The translations under genes and the position numbers were made by a program. The notes beneath the pieces are model-generated. The model did no database searches and had not been told where the DNA came from. It saw only the letters and a list, made by a program, of their open reading frames with translations. A DNA stretch of 30,000 nucleotides from Glandiceps talaboti (lineage: Eukaryota; Hemichordata; Enteropneusta; Spengelidae): NCBI RefSeq assembly GCF_964340395.1, contig NC_135571.1:11543940-11573939 (forward strand), in the 5' to 3' direction. Below, piece after piece: positions 29,071 through 30,000 of this stretch (its first letter is position 1; the number at the start of each line of letters is the position of its first letter).

Positions 29071-30000
29071 AGGGACTGAACGGAGAAATACAATGACGGA
29101 AAGATTTCATGTTTTGAAAACTAGGATAATGATATTTCATTGAACCGTAAAATTCATACAATATACCGATTCCTAATAACAATGTTTGCATAATAAACTC
29201 ATATGGACATTCGTTGTACTTTTACAATCGTTGTCGTGGCTACCAACAAAATACAACTTGAGTCCAAACAATAAAGCATTAATTGAATGAATTAGGATTC
29301 TTTAATGAGCGTTTTTGCATCCGTTTTATGTTAGTTTTTCTATTTTTCCTATCAACAATATTATAATTTTTCTCCAAGCAATACACGAAATTTGAAAATT
29401 CGGCACAAGTCTTTTTGAGAGTAAGTTGTCTACAACAGAGAGACTGACAAGTGAAAAATGAGGAGTTATTGATCTGTTTGTGGCATTTACATTTGTAGTC
29501 GATTTCTTATACAGGCGTTTGTAGGTCATGACGTCATTGAACATACAAATCATTGATTTTAACCACTGGAGATGTCTCTGATGCTTTGAAATTTTGAGAC
29601 GACACATTAAAAATCTCACTTTAATTTGATTGGTGTATGTTCAGCGCCCAACGCTGCACTTAACTAGTCAAATTAAAGGCTAATTTTTTATCACAGTCAG
29701 ACACACAAAAACCAACGGAAGAATTGGAACTTAATTCAAGATGTATCATTTGTAAGGTTAACGAGAATACAATAATATTTTGATATTAAAGTACTATTTC
29801 GTGTTAAATGTATCACGGGTAATTGGACACAGGCCTGGCTATCAGTCAAAGTGAAATCTGTGATATTCGAAACAATATTTTATACATAACGGGTATATCA
29901 TTCTTGAATGTCTATGCCTGACACTGGGTAAAAGCTTCTTACTACAAAACATTTCACATATTTCTACATGTAGTCGCAAACGAGATTTGGGAATTATCAA
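29071..30000. other. Non-coding, no gene recognised
   Basis: AT-rich to the window end. The minus-strand frame of 97 codons at 29326-29619 has no domain or supporting splice sites. A gene extending beyond the window cannot be excluded. Confidence 0.5.
29528..29537. promoter_or_regulatory. Full CREB/ATF-type palindrome ATGACGTCAT
   Basis: Fourth perfect copy of the decamer. Context CATGACGTCATTG. No start site recognised nearby. Confidence 0.3.

Overview
The window reads as nuclear DNA of an animal, most likely an aquatic invertebrate. It is AT-rich, intron-bearing and gene-poor, and by my count about 3.6 kb (roughly 12%) is microsatellite or other low-complexity tandem array, mostly ACAT, AGAT, AGAC, AG, AT and AACAC-type motifs. 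I cannot place the species. The long reading frames that translate as runs of IHTY, CMYV, SIYL, SLSL or RERE are artefacts of these arrays and are not genes.

One protein-coding gene is convincing. It is a split gene at about 14.69-15.59 kb on the + strand that encodes a 113-residue secreted insulin-family prohormone. It has a signal peptide, a B-chain-like segment with C-x10-C-x2-C, a short linker of about 30 residues, and an A-chain with CC-x3-C-x8-CC. Its coding sequence is interrupted by a phase-1 intron in the linker, and a splice acceptor lies just upstream of the ATG, as in classical insulin genes. Two AATAAA signals follow, the second with a GU-rich downstream element. Eight cysteines rather than six make it unusual. 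The A-chain ending in CC recalls the four-disulfide architecture known from nematode beta-type insulins.

The most interesting non-protein signals are two hammerhead self-cleaving ribozyme motifs. One lies inside the insulin-gene intron but on the opposite strand (15039-15084). The other is on the + strand at 21988-22031. Each sits in an island of about 85 nt between (TA)n tracts, has the short stem III typical of animal retroelement or retrozyme hammerheads, and retains the catalytic core. The intronic island is followed 116 bp later by a truncated copy of its own edge, which hints at a tandemly arranged mobile unit.

Layout. 0-14.6 kb: non-coding DNA with AGAC/AG, AGAT/ACAT, AG/AGAC, ACAT, GAGT and TATG arrays, a MITE-like element with 16-bp terminal inverted repeats (8994-9221), and a diverged tandem repeat of about 104 bp (12.2-12.65 kb). 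14.6-16.4 kb: the insulin-like gene. 16.4-16.6 kb: a duplicated module of about 107 bp carrying POU octamers. 16.6-22.2 kb: non-coding DNA with large ACAT/AGAC arrays, a 32-bp minisatellite, two hairpins and the second hammerhead. 22.2-30 kb: non-coding DNA with a TATG/TG/CG alternating tract, a (GA)69 tract, two (GTGTT)n arrays, and an A/C-rich stretch that looks like a decayed AACAC array. Four copies of the 10-bp CREB/ATF palindrome ATGACGTCAT are scattered across the window, far more than chance predicts.
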